Positions 1 to 4,180 of a DNA stretch of 6,205 nucleotides are shown one piece after another. The notes beneath the pieces were generated by a model, which did not search any database, was not told the origin of the DNA, and was given only the letters and a program-made list of their open reading frames with translations. The stretch comes from Microcaldota archaeon (GTDB lineage Archaea; Micrarchaeota; Micrarchaeia; Anstonellales; Bilamarchaeaceae). The position numbers and the translations under genes were made by a program. Position 1 is the stretch's first letter. Each line of letters starts with the position of its first letter. The stretch lies in contig JAHFGR010000079.1 of assembly GCA_023247345.1 (NCBI GenBank), positions 1-6,205 on the forward strand. Reading direction: 5' to 3'.

Positions 1-18
1 CTTTATGAAATTAGTAGC

Positions 19-30
19 TTTATAAATATT
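19..30 (+). promoter_or_regulatory. TATA box of cutA
   Basis: TTTATAAATATT is centred about 25 nt before the cutA ATG at 49. That is the spacing of an archaeal TATA box when transcription starts at the start codon. No Shine-Dalgarno sequence is seen before the ATG, so the mRNA is probably leaderless. Confidence 0.6.
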
Positions 31-48
31 CTAAGTTTAAATCAATTT

Positions 49-351
49 ATGATAATTGTTTTAACAACAGTTGCAAAGCTAAGCGATGCAGAAAAGCTAG
101 CAAAACTGCTAGTTAAGAATAAACTTGCAGCTTGCATAAACATAATAAAAATAGAAAAATCCATTTTCCAGTGGAAAGGAAAAATTGATGAAACGCCAGA
201 ATTCTTACTTCTGATTAAAACTGTTTCTCCTTATAAAAAACTTGAAAATTTCATTAGAAAGTATCATCCTTATATGCTGCCGGAAATTATTCGCTTAAAA
301 GTCCATGGCGGGTTAAAAGAATACTTGAATTGGATCGCTAATCCTCGATAG
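49..351 (+). CDS. cutA: CutA1 divalent-cation tolerance protein
   Basis: This is a 100-residue protein of the CutA1 family, close to the usual family length of 100-115. Visible family signatures are the N-terminal strand MIIVLTTV, the AEKLAKLLVKNKLAACINII segment with its conserved Cys (residue 29), the QWKGKIDE strand at about 41-48, the FLLLIKT strand at 52-58, and the C-terminal YHPYMLPEII...YLNWI block at 71-95. CutA1 proteins are cytosolic trimers with a ferredoxin-like fold. They bind Cu(II) and other divalent cations in vitro and were linked to metal tolerance in E. coli; the true role in archaea is unclear. The start is supported by the TATA box 25 nt upstream. The gene is monocistronic and converges on pop5 across 34 bp that include part of an inverted repeat. 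Confidence 0.93.
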   Translation: MIIVLTTVAKLSDAEKLAKLLVKNKLAACINIIKIEKSIFQWKGKIDETPEFLLLIKTVSPYKKLENFIRKYHPYMLPEIIRLKVHGGLKEYLNWIANPR

Positions 352-370
352 TTTTCTGCTTGTTTAAACT

Positions 371-531
371 TTTGACAACTCGTTGTCAAACTTCCTGATT
401 GTCGCGGCGCGCGACAATAGGCACGATTGTTTTCAGCTGAAAACAATGTGCATCAACATCTTTTTCTGATGTTGATTGTATCTTGTCGCTTTGCAACAAG
501 CTTGTGTCAGCATTTTTCTGCCCTGCTGACA
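371..531. repeat. Array of six consecutive inverted repeats
   Basis: Six hairpin-forming repeats follow each other with gaps of only 0-7 nt. (1) 371-390: TTTGACAAC/GTTGTCAAA, 9 bp, 2-nt spacer. (2) 398-418: ATTGTCGCG/CGCGACAAT, 9 bp, 3-nt spacer. (3) 421-451: ATTGTTTTCAG/CTGAAAACAAT with no spacer, extended by GCAC/GTGC around one bulged G, so 15 bp. (4) 452-476: ATCAACATC/GATGTTGAT, 9 bp, 7-nt loop. (5) 482-500: CTTGTCGC/GCAACAAG, 7 of 8 bp. (6) 505-531: TGTCAGCA/TGCTGACA, 8 bp, 11-nt loop. GATTGT recurs at 397, 425 and 474, and TTTTTCTG occurs in the loops of units 4 and 6. Repeats 2-6, and the 3' end of repeat 1, lie inside the pop5 reading frame. The function is unknown. Confidence 0.9.
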
Positions 532-841
532 ATCCTTTTATCGTTCCGCTAGCTTTTTTCGCAATTACTCTAGCCTTTTTTCCATTTAATTGGTTAATTA
601 GCGCTAAAAAACCTAGAACTTCGCCATAAAAATCGCGATTGCATCGAAGCAAGGCATTTTTCTTATCAACATCATACTCAACAAACTTCAATGCAACAAA
701 AGAAAGTAAATATTCTCCAAAAAATTTCAGAGCTTCATTGTAAATTCCCCGTTTTAGCTCATTTTCGCCTGTGCTTTCATTACTCGCAAATTTTACCTCG
801 CATAAAATATACCTTTTTTTCAATGCTGATGCTTTGACCAT
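386..841 (-). CDS. rnp2: RNase P protein component 2 (Pop5) with an array-encoded C-terminal extension
   Basis: This is a 151-residue protein whose first 104 residues match the archaeal Pop5/Rpp14 family. Visible family features are RYILCEVK (10-17), a helix around RGIYNEALKFFGEYLLSFVAL (31-51), the strand ALLRCNRDFYGEVLGFLALI (63-82) and the terminal motif NGKKARVIAKKASGTIKGL (86-104). Pop5 binds Rpp30 and the catalytic domain of RNase P RNA, and the complex removes tRNA 5' leaders. Archaeal Pop5 proteins are usually about 105-125 residues. Here 47 extra residues (105-151) follow the core. They are polar and charged, with no family match I recognise, and are encoded entirely by an array of inverted repeats that starts at the core boundary. 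The TGA stop lies inside the last hairpin. The start at 841 is divergent from purE, with an A/T-rich TATA-like element about 26 nt upstream. Confidence 0.88.
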   Translation of the reverse strand: MVKASALKKRYILCEVKFASNESTGENELKRGIYNEALKFFGEYLLSFVALKFVEYDVDKKNALLRCNRDFYGEVLGFLALINQLNGKKARVIAKKASGTIKGLSAGQKNADTSLLQSDKIQSTSEKDVDAHCFQLKTIVPIVARRDNQEV

Positions 842-875
842 AAATTTAAATATATTCGTTACTATTTTTATTAAT
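842..875. promoter_or_regulatory. Bidirectional promoter between pop5 and purE
   Basis: This gap of 34 bp separates two divergent start codons. TTTAAATATA (845-854) is centred 26 nt before the purE ATG at 876. On the minus strand AATAAAAATAGT (about 860-871) is centred about 26 nt before the pop5 ATG at 841. Both genes therefore look leaderless, and the two TATA elements sit close enough that polymerase binding in one direction could exclude the other; that interference is inference. Confidence 0.6.
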
Positions 876-1313
876 ATGGAACGAGTTTTAATTTTATCCG
901 GAAGCGAGAGTGATAAGCCTATTGTTGATAAGATTATACAAGTGCTTAATGCTTTTGGTGTTGAACATCGCTATGAAGTTGCGAGTGCGCATAGAAATCC
1001 TGATAAAGTAGATATGTTAGTGAAAAACAGTACAGCAGATGTCTTTATTGGTGTGGCTGGTGTAAGCGCAGCTTTACCAGGTGTAATAGCTGCAAGAACT
1101 ACGAAGCCAGTTATCGGAGTTCCAGTAAACGCAGCACTTAATGGGTTGGATTCGTTGCTTAGCATTGCGCAGATGCCCTCGAATGTACCTGTTGCTTGCG
1201 TTGGTATAGATAATGGAAAAAATGCAGGCGTGCTGGCAGTCGAAATCCTTGCTTTAAAAGATTCTGAACTAGCTAGAAAATTGCACGAATTTAAGGAAAG
1301 TCTAAAAAAATAA
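876..1313 (+). CDS. purE: PurE, N5-CAIR mutase / AIR carboxylase
   Basis: This is a 145-residue PurE-family protein of de novo purine synthesis. Class I members convert N5-CAIR to CAIR and class II members carboxylate AIR directly. Family signatures are ILSGSESDKP (5-14, phosphate and ribose binding), EVASAHRNPDK (33-43, with the SAHR catalytic His), VAGVSAALPGVIAA (around 60-73), PVIGVPV, and NGLDSLLSIAQMPSNVPV (a class I-type sequence). The ATG at 876 gives the standard N terminus MERVLILSGS. An in-frame ATG at 771 would add 35 residues overlapping pop5 and is unlikely. One oddity is that the class I motif GxxAHLPG reads GVSAALPG here, so the usual His is Ala, which leaves the exact reaction open. 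No purK is in the window. The next gene starts 18 bp downstream and may be co-transcribed. Confidence 0.92.
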   Translation: MERVLILSGSESDKPIVDKIIQVLNAFGVEHRYEVASAHRNPDKVDMLVKNSTADVFIGVAGVSAALPGVIAARTTKPVIGVPVNAALNGLDSLLSIAQMPSNVPVACVGIDNGKNAGVLAVEILALKDSELARKLHEFKESLKK

Positions 1314-1331
1314 TTTTTATAGGTTCTATAA

Positions 1332-1823
1332 ATGGCGTTACTAATTCGAAAGGCAAAAGTAAGCGATATTAAATTTCTTGTATCTCTTGCAAAAGAGTTA
1401 ATGGATCATAATAGGCAATTAGCTAGAAATGATATAACCCGATCAGAACTTTTACAACCAGTGGACAATGTTTCCTCTTTATGGCGAAGATGGGCTTTAA
1501 AATCGATAAAATCGTCTAATGGTTTAGTTCTTGTAGCAGAGAGCAATGGCGAAATTATTGGTTATTCTATTAATCTTATAAAAGAAAATGTTAAAGTCCA
1601 TAAAATCAGAAAGATCGGGCATGTGAGCGACCTCTATGTTTCACAAGGCTACCGTAACAAAGGAATAGCAACAAAATTCATGAAAGAAGCGCTTAAATGG
1701 TTCAAGAAGAAAGGACTGAAATATTTATCAATTGCAGTACATGCGAAAAATACGAAAGCGCATAAGATTTATAAAAGATGGGGATTTTTTGATTACCATA
1801 CCGAGATGCGGAGGAAAATATAA
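1332..1823 (+). CDS. GNAT-family N-acetyltransferase
   Basis: This is a 163-residue single-domain GCN5-related acetyltransferase using acetyl-CoA. The fold order is visible: beta1 at ALLIRKAKVSD (2-12), helix 1 with KFLVSLAKELM, beta2/beta3 at LVLVAESNGEIIGYSI (65-80), motif A at HVSDLYVSQGYRNKGIATKF (97-116) with the acetyl-CoA pyrophosphate loop R-N-K-G-I-A, and motif B at HAKNTKAHKIYKRWGF (137-152) with the conserved Asn and Tyr. The AHKIYKRWGF ending is typical of RimI-like enzymes acting on protein N termini and of small-molecule GNATs. The substrate cannot be read from sequence, and an insertion-like segment at about 24-55 differs from RimI. It follows purE by 18 bp, with a weak AGGT 8 nt upstream of the ATG, so it probably shares the purE transcript. 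The two functions have no obvious link. Confidence 0.88.
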   Translation: MALLIRKAKVSDIKFLVSLAKELMDHNRQLARNDITRSELLQPVDNVSSLWRRWALKSIKSSNGLVLVAESNGEIIGYSINLIKENVKVHKIRKIGHVSDLYVSQGYRNKGIATKFMKEALKWFKKKGLKYLSIAVHAKNTKAHKIYKRWGFFDYHTEMRRKI

Positions 1824-1894
1824 GAGGCAAACTGTTTCTATGAATCCAGTAAGAAAAACCAATATTTTTAATACTTTTTGTTGATAGTAATACA

Positions 1895-1900
1895 CGTGAT
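1895..1900 (+). promoter_or_regulatory. Shine-Dalgarno site of vapB
   Basis: CGTGAT lies 4 nt before the ATG at 1905. GTGAT is complementary to the GAUCACCU region at the archaeal 16S 3' end. A TATA-like AATATTTTTAATA lies at about 1860-1872, so this transcript would carry a short leader, unlike the leaderless genes around it. Confidence 0.5.
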
Positions 1901-1904
1901 ATAA

Positions 1905-2141
1905 ATGGTTTATGTAACAAAAGTAACTAAGAAAGGGCAGACATCTATACCTCAGGATTTTAGAGAAGAATTTGGGATAGAAGAGGGGGACCAAGTCGAA
2001 TGGTACAAGGAGGGGCATAGAATGGTAGTGGAACCAAAAAGACTAGTAAAAAACCCATTAGAAGAATTGAAAAAACTAAGATTCAAAAGTAAAAAGAGTT
2101 CTGTTGAACTAGCCCAAGAAGCAGAAGATGAATTCTGGTAA
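1905..2141 (+). CDS. vapB: AbrB/MazE-type antitoxin (VapB-like)
   Basis: This is a 78-residue protein with an N-terminal swapped-hairpin AbrB (SpoVT-AbrB) DNA-binding domain at about residues 3-46. The signature VTKKGQTSIPQDFREEFGIEEGD (7-29) is the classic strand-loop-helix pattern ending in a GDxVEW strand, followed by HRMVVEP. Residues 48-78 form a charged tail (LEELKKLRFKSKK...AEDEFW) of the kind that wraps around and blocks a PIN toxin's active site. The gene lies directly before a PIN-domain gene, 13 bp from its likely start, so this is a type II toxin-antitoxin pair. By family precedent the antitoxin dimer and the toxin complex should repress this operon. A clear operator palindrome was not found. 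Confidence 0.9.
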   Translation: MVYVTKVTKKGQTSIPQDFREEFGIEEGDQVEWYKEGHRMVVEPKRLVKNPLEELKKLRFKSKKSSVELAQEAEDEFW

Positions 2142-2154
2142 AGGTTTTGATAAA

Positions 2155-2568
2155 ATGGTATTTATTGATACTAATGTATTTATCGCTTATTTGGAAGAAG
2201 GAGACCTTTTTCAAAAAGATGCAGAAAAATTTTTTTTAAAGCTTGAAGGTGCTTCTCTAGTTGCCACTGCCAGTTCTGTAAGTCTTATGGAATTAGTATA
2301 TGTTCTTAAAAAACATAAGAAAACAAATAAAGAAATAAGTAAAATAATTCATTTAATTTTTTCCATTGAGAATTTAAAATTTTTACCAATAACCGCCGAT
2401 CTTATTAAGGAAGCGTCTGATTTTATAGAGTCGTATAACCTTGGACTTAGCGATGCGATAGTTATTGCAACACTTAGTAGGCTTAGCATAAGTGATATAG
2501 TAAGCGAAGACTCTGATTTCGACAAAGTGCCTTTTATAAAGAGACTTCACATTCGTGATATTATATGA
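2155..2568 (+). CDS. vapC: PIN-domain ribonuclease toxin (VapC-like)
   Basis: From the ATG at 2155 this is a 137-residue PIN domain, the usual VapC length. The acidic metal-binding residues of the family are present: D5 in FIDTN (3-7), E46 in SLMELVYVL, D100 in LGLSDAIVIATL, and D119/D121 in SEDSDFDKV. VapC toxins are Mg/Mn-dependent endoribonucleases, and several cut tRNA anticodon loops or the rRNA sarcin-ricin loop. The target here is unknown. An upstream in-frame ATG at 2128 would add nine residues and overlap vapB by 14 bp. I prefer 2155 because PIN proteins start with the MVFIDTN strand and AAGG lies 10 nt before it. The stop codon overlaps the next gene's start in ATGA, so toxin translation may be coupled to a tRNA methyltransferase. 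Confidence 0.9.
   Translation: MVFIDTNVFIAYLEEGDLFQKDAEKFFLKLEGASLVATASSVSLMELVYVLKKHKKTNKEISKIIHLIFSIENLKFLPITADLIKEASDFIESYNLGLSDAIVIATLSRLSISDIVSEDSDFDKVPFIKRLHIRDII
2554..2559 (+). promoter_or_regulatory. Shine-Dalgarno site of the tRNA methyltransferase gene
   Basis: CGTGAT lies inside the last codons of vapC, 5 nt before the ATG at 2565. Together with the ATGA overlap it supports independent or coupled re-initiation and fixes the start codon. Confidence 0.55.
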
Positions 2569-3140
2569 AAAAACCAGAATTCCATTTTCCGCCTATTTTT
2601 AAAAAGCTAAAGCGCGGTGGTCCAGCGATAATCTTGCCAAAGGATAGCGGAACTATTATTGCATACGCAGGAATAACTCGAGATAGCGTTGTTGTTGAGG
2701 CAGGCGCTGGCACAGGTTTTCTAACTGTTGCGCTCGCGAATGTTGCGAAAGAGCTAATCAGCTATGAGTTTAAGGAAGAATTCGCAAAACTCGCAAGTGA
2801 TAATGTTAATCGAGCAGGTTTATCGAATGTCAAAATTAAGCATGCAGATATTACGCTTAGGATAGAAGAAAAAGATGTTGATGCCATCGTGCTTGACATG
2901 CAGCATGCAGAGAAAGCAGTAAAATTAGCTTATGACGCTTTGAAAAAAGACTGCTATTGCGTTGGTTATTTGCCGAATATCGAACAGGCAAAGGATTTCT
3001 ATCTCGAATGCATCAAATATTTTAGCGAGGTGTTTATGCTTGAAAGCATTGTGCGCGATTTCGAAGTTCGGGATTTTGGCGTAAGACCAAAACACTGGGG
3101 ATTGACGCATAGTGCTTATTTAGTCTTTGCTAGAAAATAA
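2565..3140 (+). CDS. trmI: TrmI-type tRNA (adenine-N1)-methyltransferase, short form
   Basis: This is a 191-residue class I SAM-dependent methyltransferase resembling archaeal/bacterial TrmI, which forms m1A at position 58 (and 57 in some archaea) in the tRNA T loop. Visible are the family lead-in ILPKDSGTIIAYAGI (23-37), SAM motif I VVEAGAGTGFLT (43-54), an acidic residue after beta2 (SYEF, E68), HADI with D95, VLDMQHAEKAV (109-119), the catalytic-loop region GYLPNIEQ (134-141) and the C-terminal RPKHWGLTHSAYLVFARK (174-191). Known TrmI proteins have about 250 residues with an N-terminal beta domain of roughly 60-70 residues. Here almost nothing precedes the PKD motif, so the domain is missing or encoded elsewhere. 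The gene overlaps vapC by 4 bp at its start, and its last 21 bp overlap a convergent gene. Confidence 0.85.
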   Translation: MKKPEFHFPPIFKKLKRGGPAIILPKDSGTIIAYAGITRDSVVVEAGAGTGFLTVALANVAKELISYEFKEEFAKLASDNVNRAGLSNVKIKHADITLRIEEKDVDAIVLDMQHAEKAVKLAYDALKKDCYCVGYLPNIEQAKDFYLECIKYFSEVFMLESIVRDFEVRDFGVRPKHWGLTHSAYLVFARK

Positions 3141-3749
3141 TCCTTGTTTTTCTACATTAGTTTTATCCCTATTAACGCCATCTATATCTTCAATAATTGC
3201 CCCTGCAAATTTTCTTTTTTGTTCTAAATCTGCAGCTGGATCTCCAAAAGAAGGCCAGTCAATTCCTTTTGCCATTTGATCTCTTAACTCTTGCCTCTTT
3301 CCAGTTCTTGCTCTTTCGTTTAAATTTGGATCCATTAATGCGGGGTGATCCTCAAGTTGTCTATCTATCATTCGATTAGCTAGAACAGATTGTTCCAACA
3401 TTCCCTGGACTCTCCTTTTTCCTATTCCAGTTTCTGGTTTATCTAATTCCTTTACCTGTTTTTGTAATTCGTCCTTTACTTTTTTTAAGTAATCAACTTC
3501 TCCTAACTCTTTTAAACAATACATCGCCATTCTTCTTATTTTTGTATTGACATCATAAACTAAAATTTTTAGTGGGTCATTTTCTTTTCTATCCTCTAGA
3601 TTTTGCATCGCAGACAATCGAGTATCTATCGGCATTTTAGTATCAAAAGCAACTTTAACAAAATATTCTGTAGTTAACTGAGGTCTTACCGAGAGGTCTA
3701 TTTTTCTCTTAGGTTTTTCATCTTCTTCCTTAAATACTCCATTTCCCAT
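3120..3749 (-). CDS. Hypothetical protein with HEAT-like helices
   Basis: This is a 209-residue protein I do not recognise. It has a charged N terminus (KEEDEKPKRK, 7-16). Two helical segments around 41-65 (IDTRLSAMQNLEDRKENDPL) and 67-92 (VNTKIRRMAMYCLKELGEVDY) have the spacing and residue pattern of HEAT repeats. A basic/acidic amphipathic helix follows at about 87-103. The C-terminal half is polar with PALMDPNLNERARTGKRQE and looks flexible. There is no signal peptide or membrane span, so it is probably cytosolic. The reading frame, codon use and a leaderless-type TATA box 26 nt upstream support a real gene. It is convergent with the methyltransferase gene and overlaps it by 21 bp. A scaffold or protein-binding role is possible but is only inferred. 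Confidence 0.75.
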   Translation of the reverse strand: MGNGVFKEEDEKPKRKIDLSVRPQLTTEYFVKVAFDTKMPIDTRLSAMQNLEDRKENDPLKILVYDVNTKIRRMAMYCLKELGEVDYLKKVKDELQKQVKELDKPETGIGKRRVQGMLEQSVLANRMIDRQLEDHPALMDPNLNERARTGKRQELRDQMAKGIDWPSFGDPAADLEQKRKFAGAIIEDIDGVNRDKTNVEKQGLFSSKD

Positions 3750-3771
3750 TATACCATAGTATAGTTATCGA

Positions 3772-3781
3772 TTTTTAAAAA
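3772..3781. promoter_or_regulatory. Symmetric TATA element, possibly bidirectional
   Basis: TTTTTAAAAA is a perfect palindrome centred about 27 nt before the ATG (3749) of the minus-strand HEAT-like gene, the expected TATA distance for a leaderless start. No better TATA box is seen before the tRNA at 3880, so the same element may also fire to the right. That would give the tRNA precursor a leader of roughly 75 nt. Confidence 0.45.
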
Positions 3782-3822
3782 CTTGTTTCCATTTTCTTTC
3801 TACCTAACTGACTAGTTTTTCG

Positions 3823-3853
3823 CAATGAATCAGTTTTGAATGAATAGTTTTGG
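3823..3853 (+). repeat. Short imperfect tandem duplication in the tRNA leader
   Basis: The sequence TGAATCAGTTTTGAA is followed at once by TGAATAGTTTTGG, two near-identical units differing by one base insertion. They lie in the non-coding stretch 3750-3879. No protein or known RNA explains them. Confidence 0.5.
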
Positions 3854-3854
3854 T

Positions 3855-3876
3855 CCACCTTTTATCTAAAAGGTGG
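3855..3876 (+). other. Hairpin just upstream of the tRNA 5' end
   Basis: CCACCTTTT (3855-3863) pairs perfectly with AAAAGGTGG (3868-3876) around a 4-nt loop. It ends 3 nt before tRNA nucleotide G1 at 3880. If transcribed it would stack close to the RNase P cleavage site. A tRNA leader hairpin or a terminator of an upstream transcript are both possible. Confidence 0.55.
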
Positions 3877-3910
3877 GAAGCAGGGGTGGCGGAGCGGTCA
3901 AACGCGGCAG

Positions 3911-3923
3911 TTTAATAGCCGAA
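3911..3923 (+). other. tRNA-Leu intron 1, position 30/31, 13 nt
   Basis: TTTAATAGCCGAA interrupts the 5' strand of the anticodon stem. It forms a textbook BHB motif: central helix CGGC (3905-3908) with GCCG (3918-3921), 4 of 4 bp, flanked by 3-nt bulges AG|T (3909-3911) and AA|A (3922-3924). Cutting each bulge between its second and third base joins G30 directly to A31. Positions within the anticodon stem are non-canonical and need a splicing endonuclease of broad specificity. Confidence 0.85.
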
Positions 3924-3930
3924 ACTCAAG

Positions 3931-3965
3931 ATCAGAACGTTCTATTCTCGAATGTGAGATTAGAA
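3931..3965 (+). other. tRNA-Leu intron 2, position 37/38, 35 nt
   Basis: This is the canonical archaeal site, 3' of the anticodon. The exon CTCA (3925-3928) faces intron TTAG (3960-3963) with 3 of 4 pairs, and the bulges are AG|A (3929-3931) and AA|A (3964-3966), a relaxed BHB. Inside the intron ACGTTC (3937-3942) pairs with GAATGT (3950-3955) around a 7-nt loop. CTCA can alternatively pair perfectly with TGAG (3955-3958), but cutting there would not restore the anticodon stem. Confidence 0.8.
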
Positions 3966-3997
3966 ATCTGTTGGCCTAGCGCCTACACAGGTTCAAA

Positions 3998-4151
3998 GCC
4001 ATAGCCCCTTTCTTTAGAAGAAAGGGGCTGAGGTATTCACCCCCAAAATGGGTGGATGGCTTTAAACGGTTATCTTTTTGAATACCGTTTTTGGACGAAT
4101 CCTTTTTGGCAATAGAAAAACATTTGATGTTAAAAAGGATTCAACTGACAT
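3998..4151 (+). other. tRNA-Leu intron 3, T loop position 59/60, 154 nt, highly folded
   Basis: Removal joins TTCAAA to T, restoring a 7-nt T loop between ACAGG and CCTGT. Exon TTCA (3992-3995) faces TGAC (4146-4149) with 3 of 4 pairs, with bulges AA|G (3996-3998) and AT|T (4150-4152). The intron can form: helix P1 AAAGCCAT (3995-4002) with ATGGCTTT (4056-4063); hairpin I AGCCCCTTTCTT with its 12-bp perfect complement around a TAG loop (4003-4029); hairpin II CACCC/GGGTG (4038-4054); hairpin III AAACGGT/ACCGTTT (4064-4090); and hairpin IV GAATCCTTTTT/AAAAAGGATTC (4097-4142), capped by AACAT-TTG-ATGTT (4119-4131). No open reading frame of note is inside. Confidence 0.85.
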
Positions 4152-4165
4152 TCCTGTCCCCTGCA

Positions 4166-4180
4166 AATTCTTTTTGAATT
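4166..4180 (+). terminator. Possible tRNA trailer hairpin / T-rich terminator
   Basis: AATTC (4166-4170), then TTTTT, then GAATT (4176-4180) directly after A73. Archaeal transcripts often end at T runs, so this may end the tRNA transcript. It is short and only suggestive. Confidence 0.35.

Larger units (their letters stand above)
3880..4165 (+). tRNA. tRNA-Leu(CAA) with three introns
   Basis: Four exons (3880-3910, 3924-3930, 3966-3997, 4152-4165) join into an 84-nt class II tRNA. The acceptor is GCAGGGG (3880-3886) with CCCCTGC (4158-4164), 7 of 7 bp, and A73 at 4165. T8 is at 3887. The D stem is GCG/CGC (3889-3891, 3903-3905) with a GAGCGGTCAAA loop. The anticodon arm is GCAGA-CTCAAGA-TCTGT, giving anticodon CAA. 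The variable arm is GGC/GCC around CTAGC (3973-3983). The T arm is ACAGG-TTCAAAT-CCTGT (3987-3991, 4153-4157). The 3-bp D stem, long variable arm and A73 fit leucine. CCA is not encoded. The introns are 13 nt (30/31), 35 nt (37/38) and 154 nt (59/60). A conventional single-intron search would probably miss or mis-type this gene. Confidence 0.93.

Noticed and set aside
371..531. CRISPR array
   Set aside because: The units are different inverted repeats with no constant direct repeat or regular spacers.
771..875. Extended purE start adding 35 residues
   Set aside because: The extra residues do not belong to PurE, overlap pop5 antisense, and the TATA box fits the ATG at 876.
1702..2018. Minus-strand frames across the GNAT end and vapB
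   Set aside because: Antisense shadows without family features; the plus strand carries recognisable GNAT and AbrB domains.
3906..3972. Reading the tRNA as Leu(UAA) with a single anticodon-loop intron, using TTTAA at 3911-3915
   Set aside because: It needs two G-U pairs in the anticodon stem, T as the base following the anticodon in the precursor, and no BHB helix forms at its splice sites. The CAA reading gives a perfect BHB at 30/31 and the standard CTCAAGA loop.
3998..4151. Group I or group II self-splicing intron in the tRNA
   Set aside because: Too short for a group II intron, no recognisable group I core pairings, and the T-loop position with flanking bulges fits an archaeal BHB intron.
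4097..4151. Box C/D or H/ACA guide RNA inside the T-loop intron
   Set aside because: CTGA (4145) and TTGATG-like and ACA motifs occur, but no proper C/D pair or k-turn arrangement can be shown by eye. Left only as a possibility.
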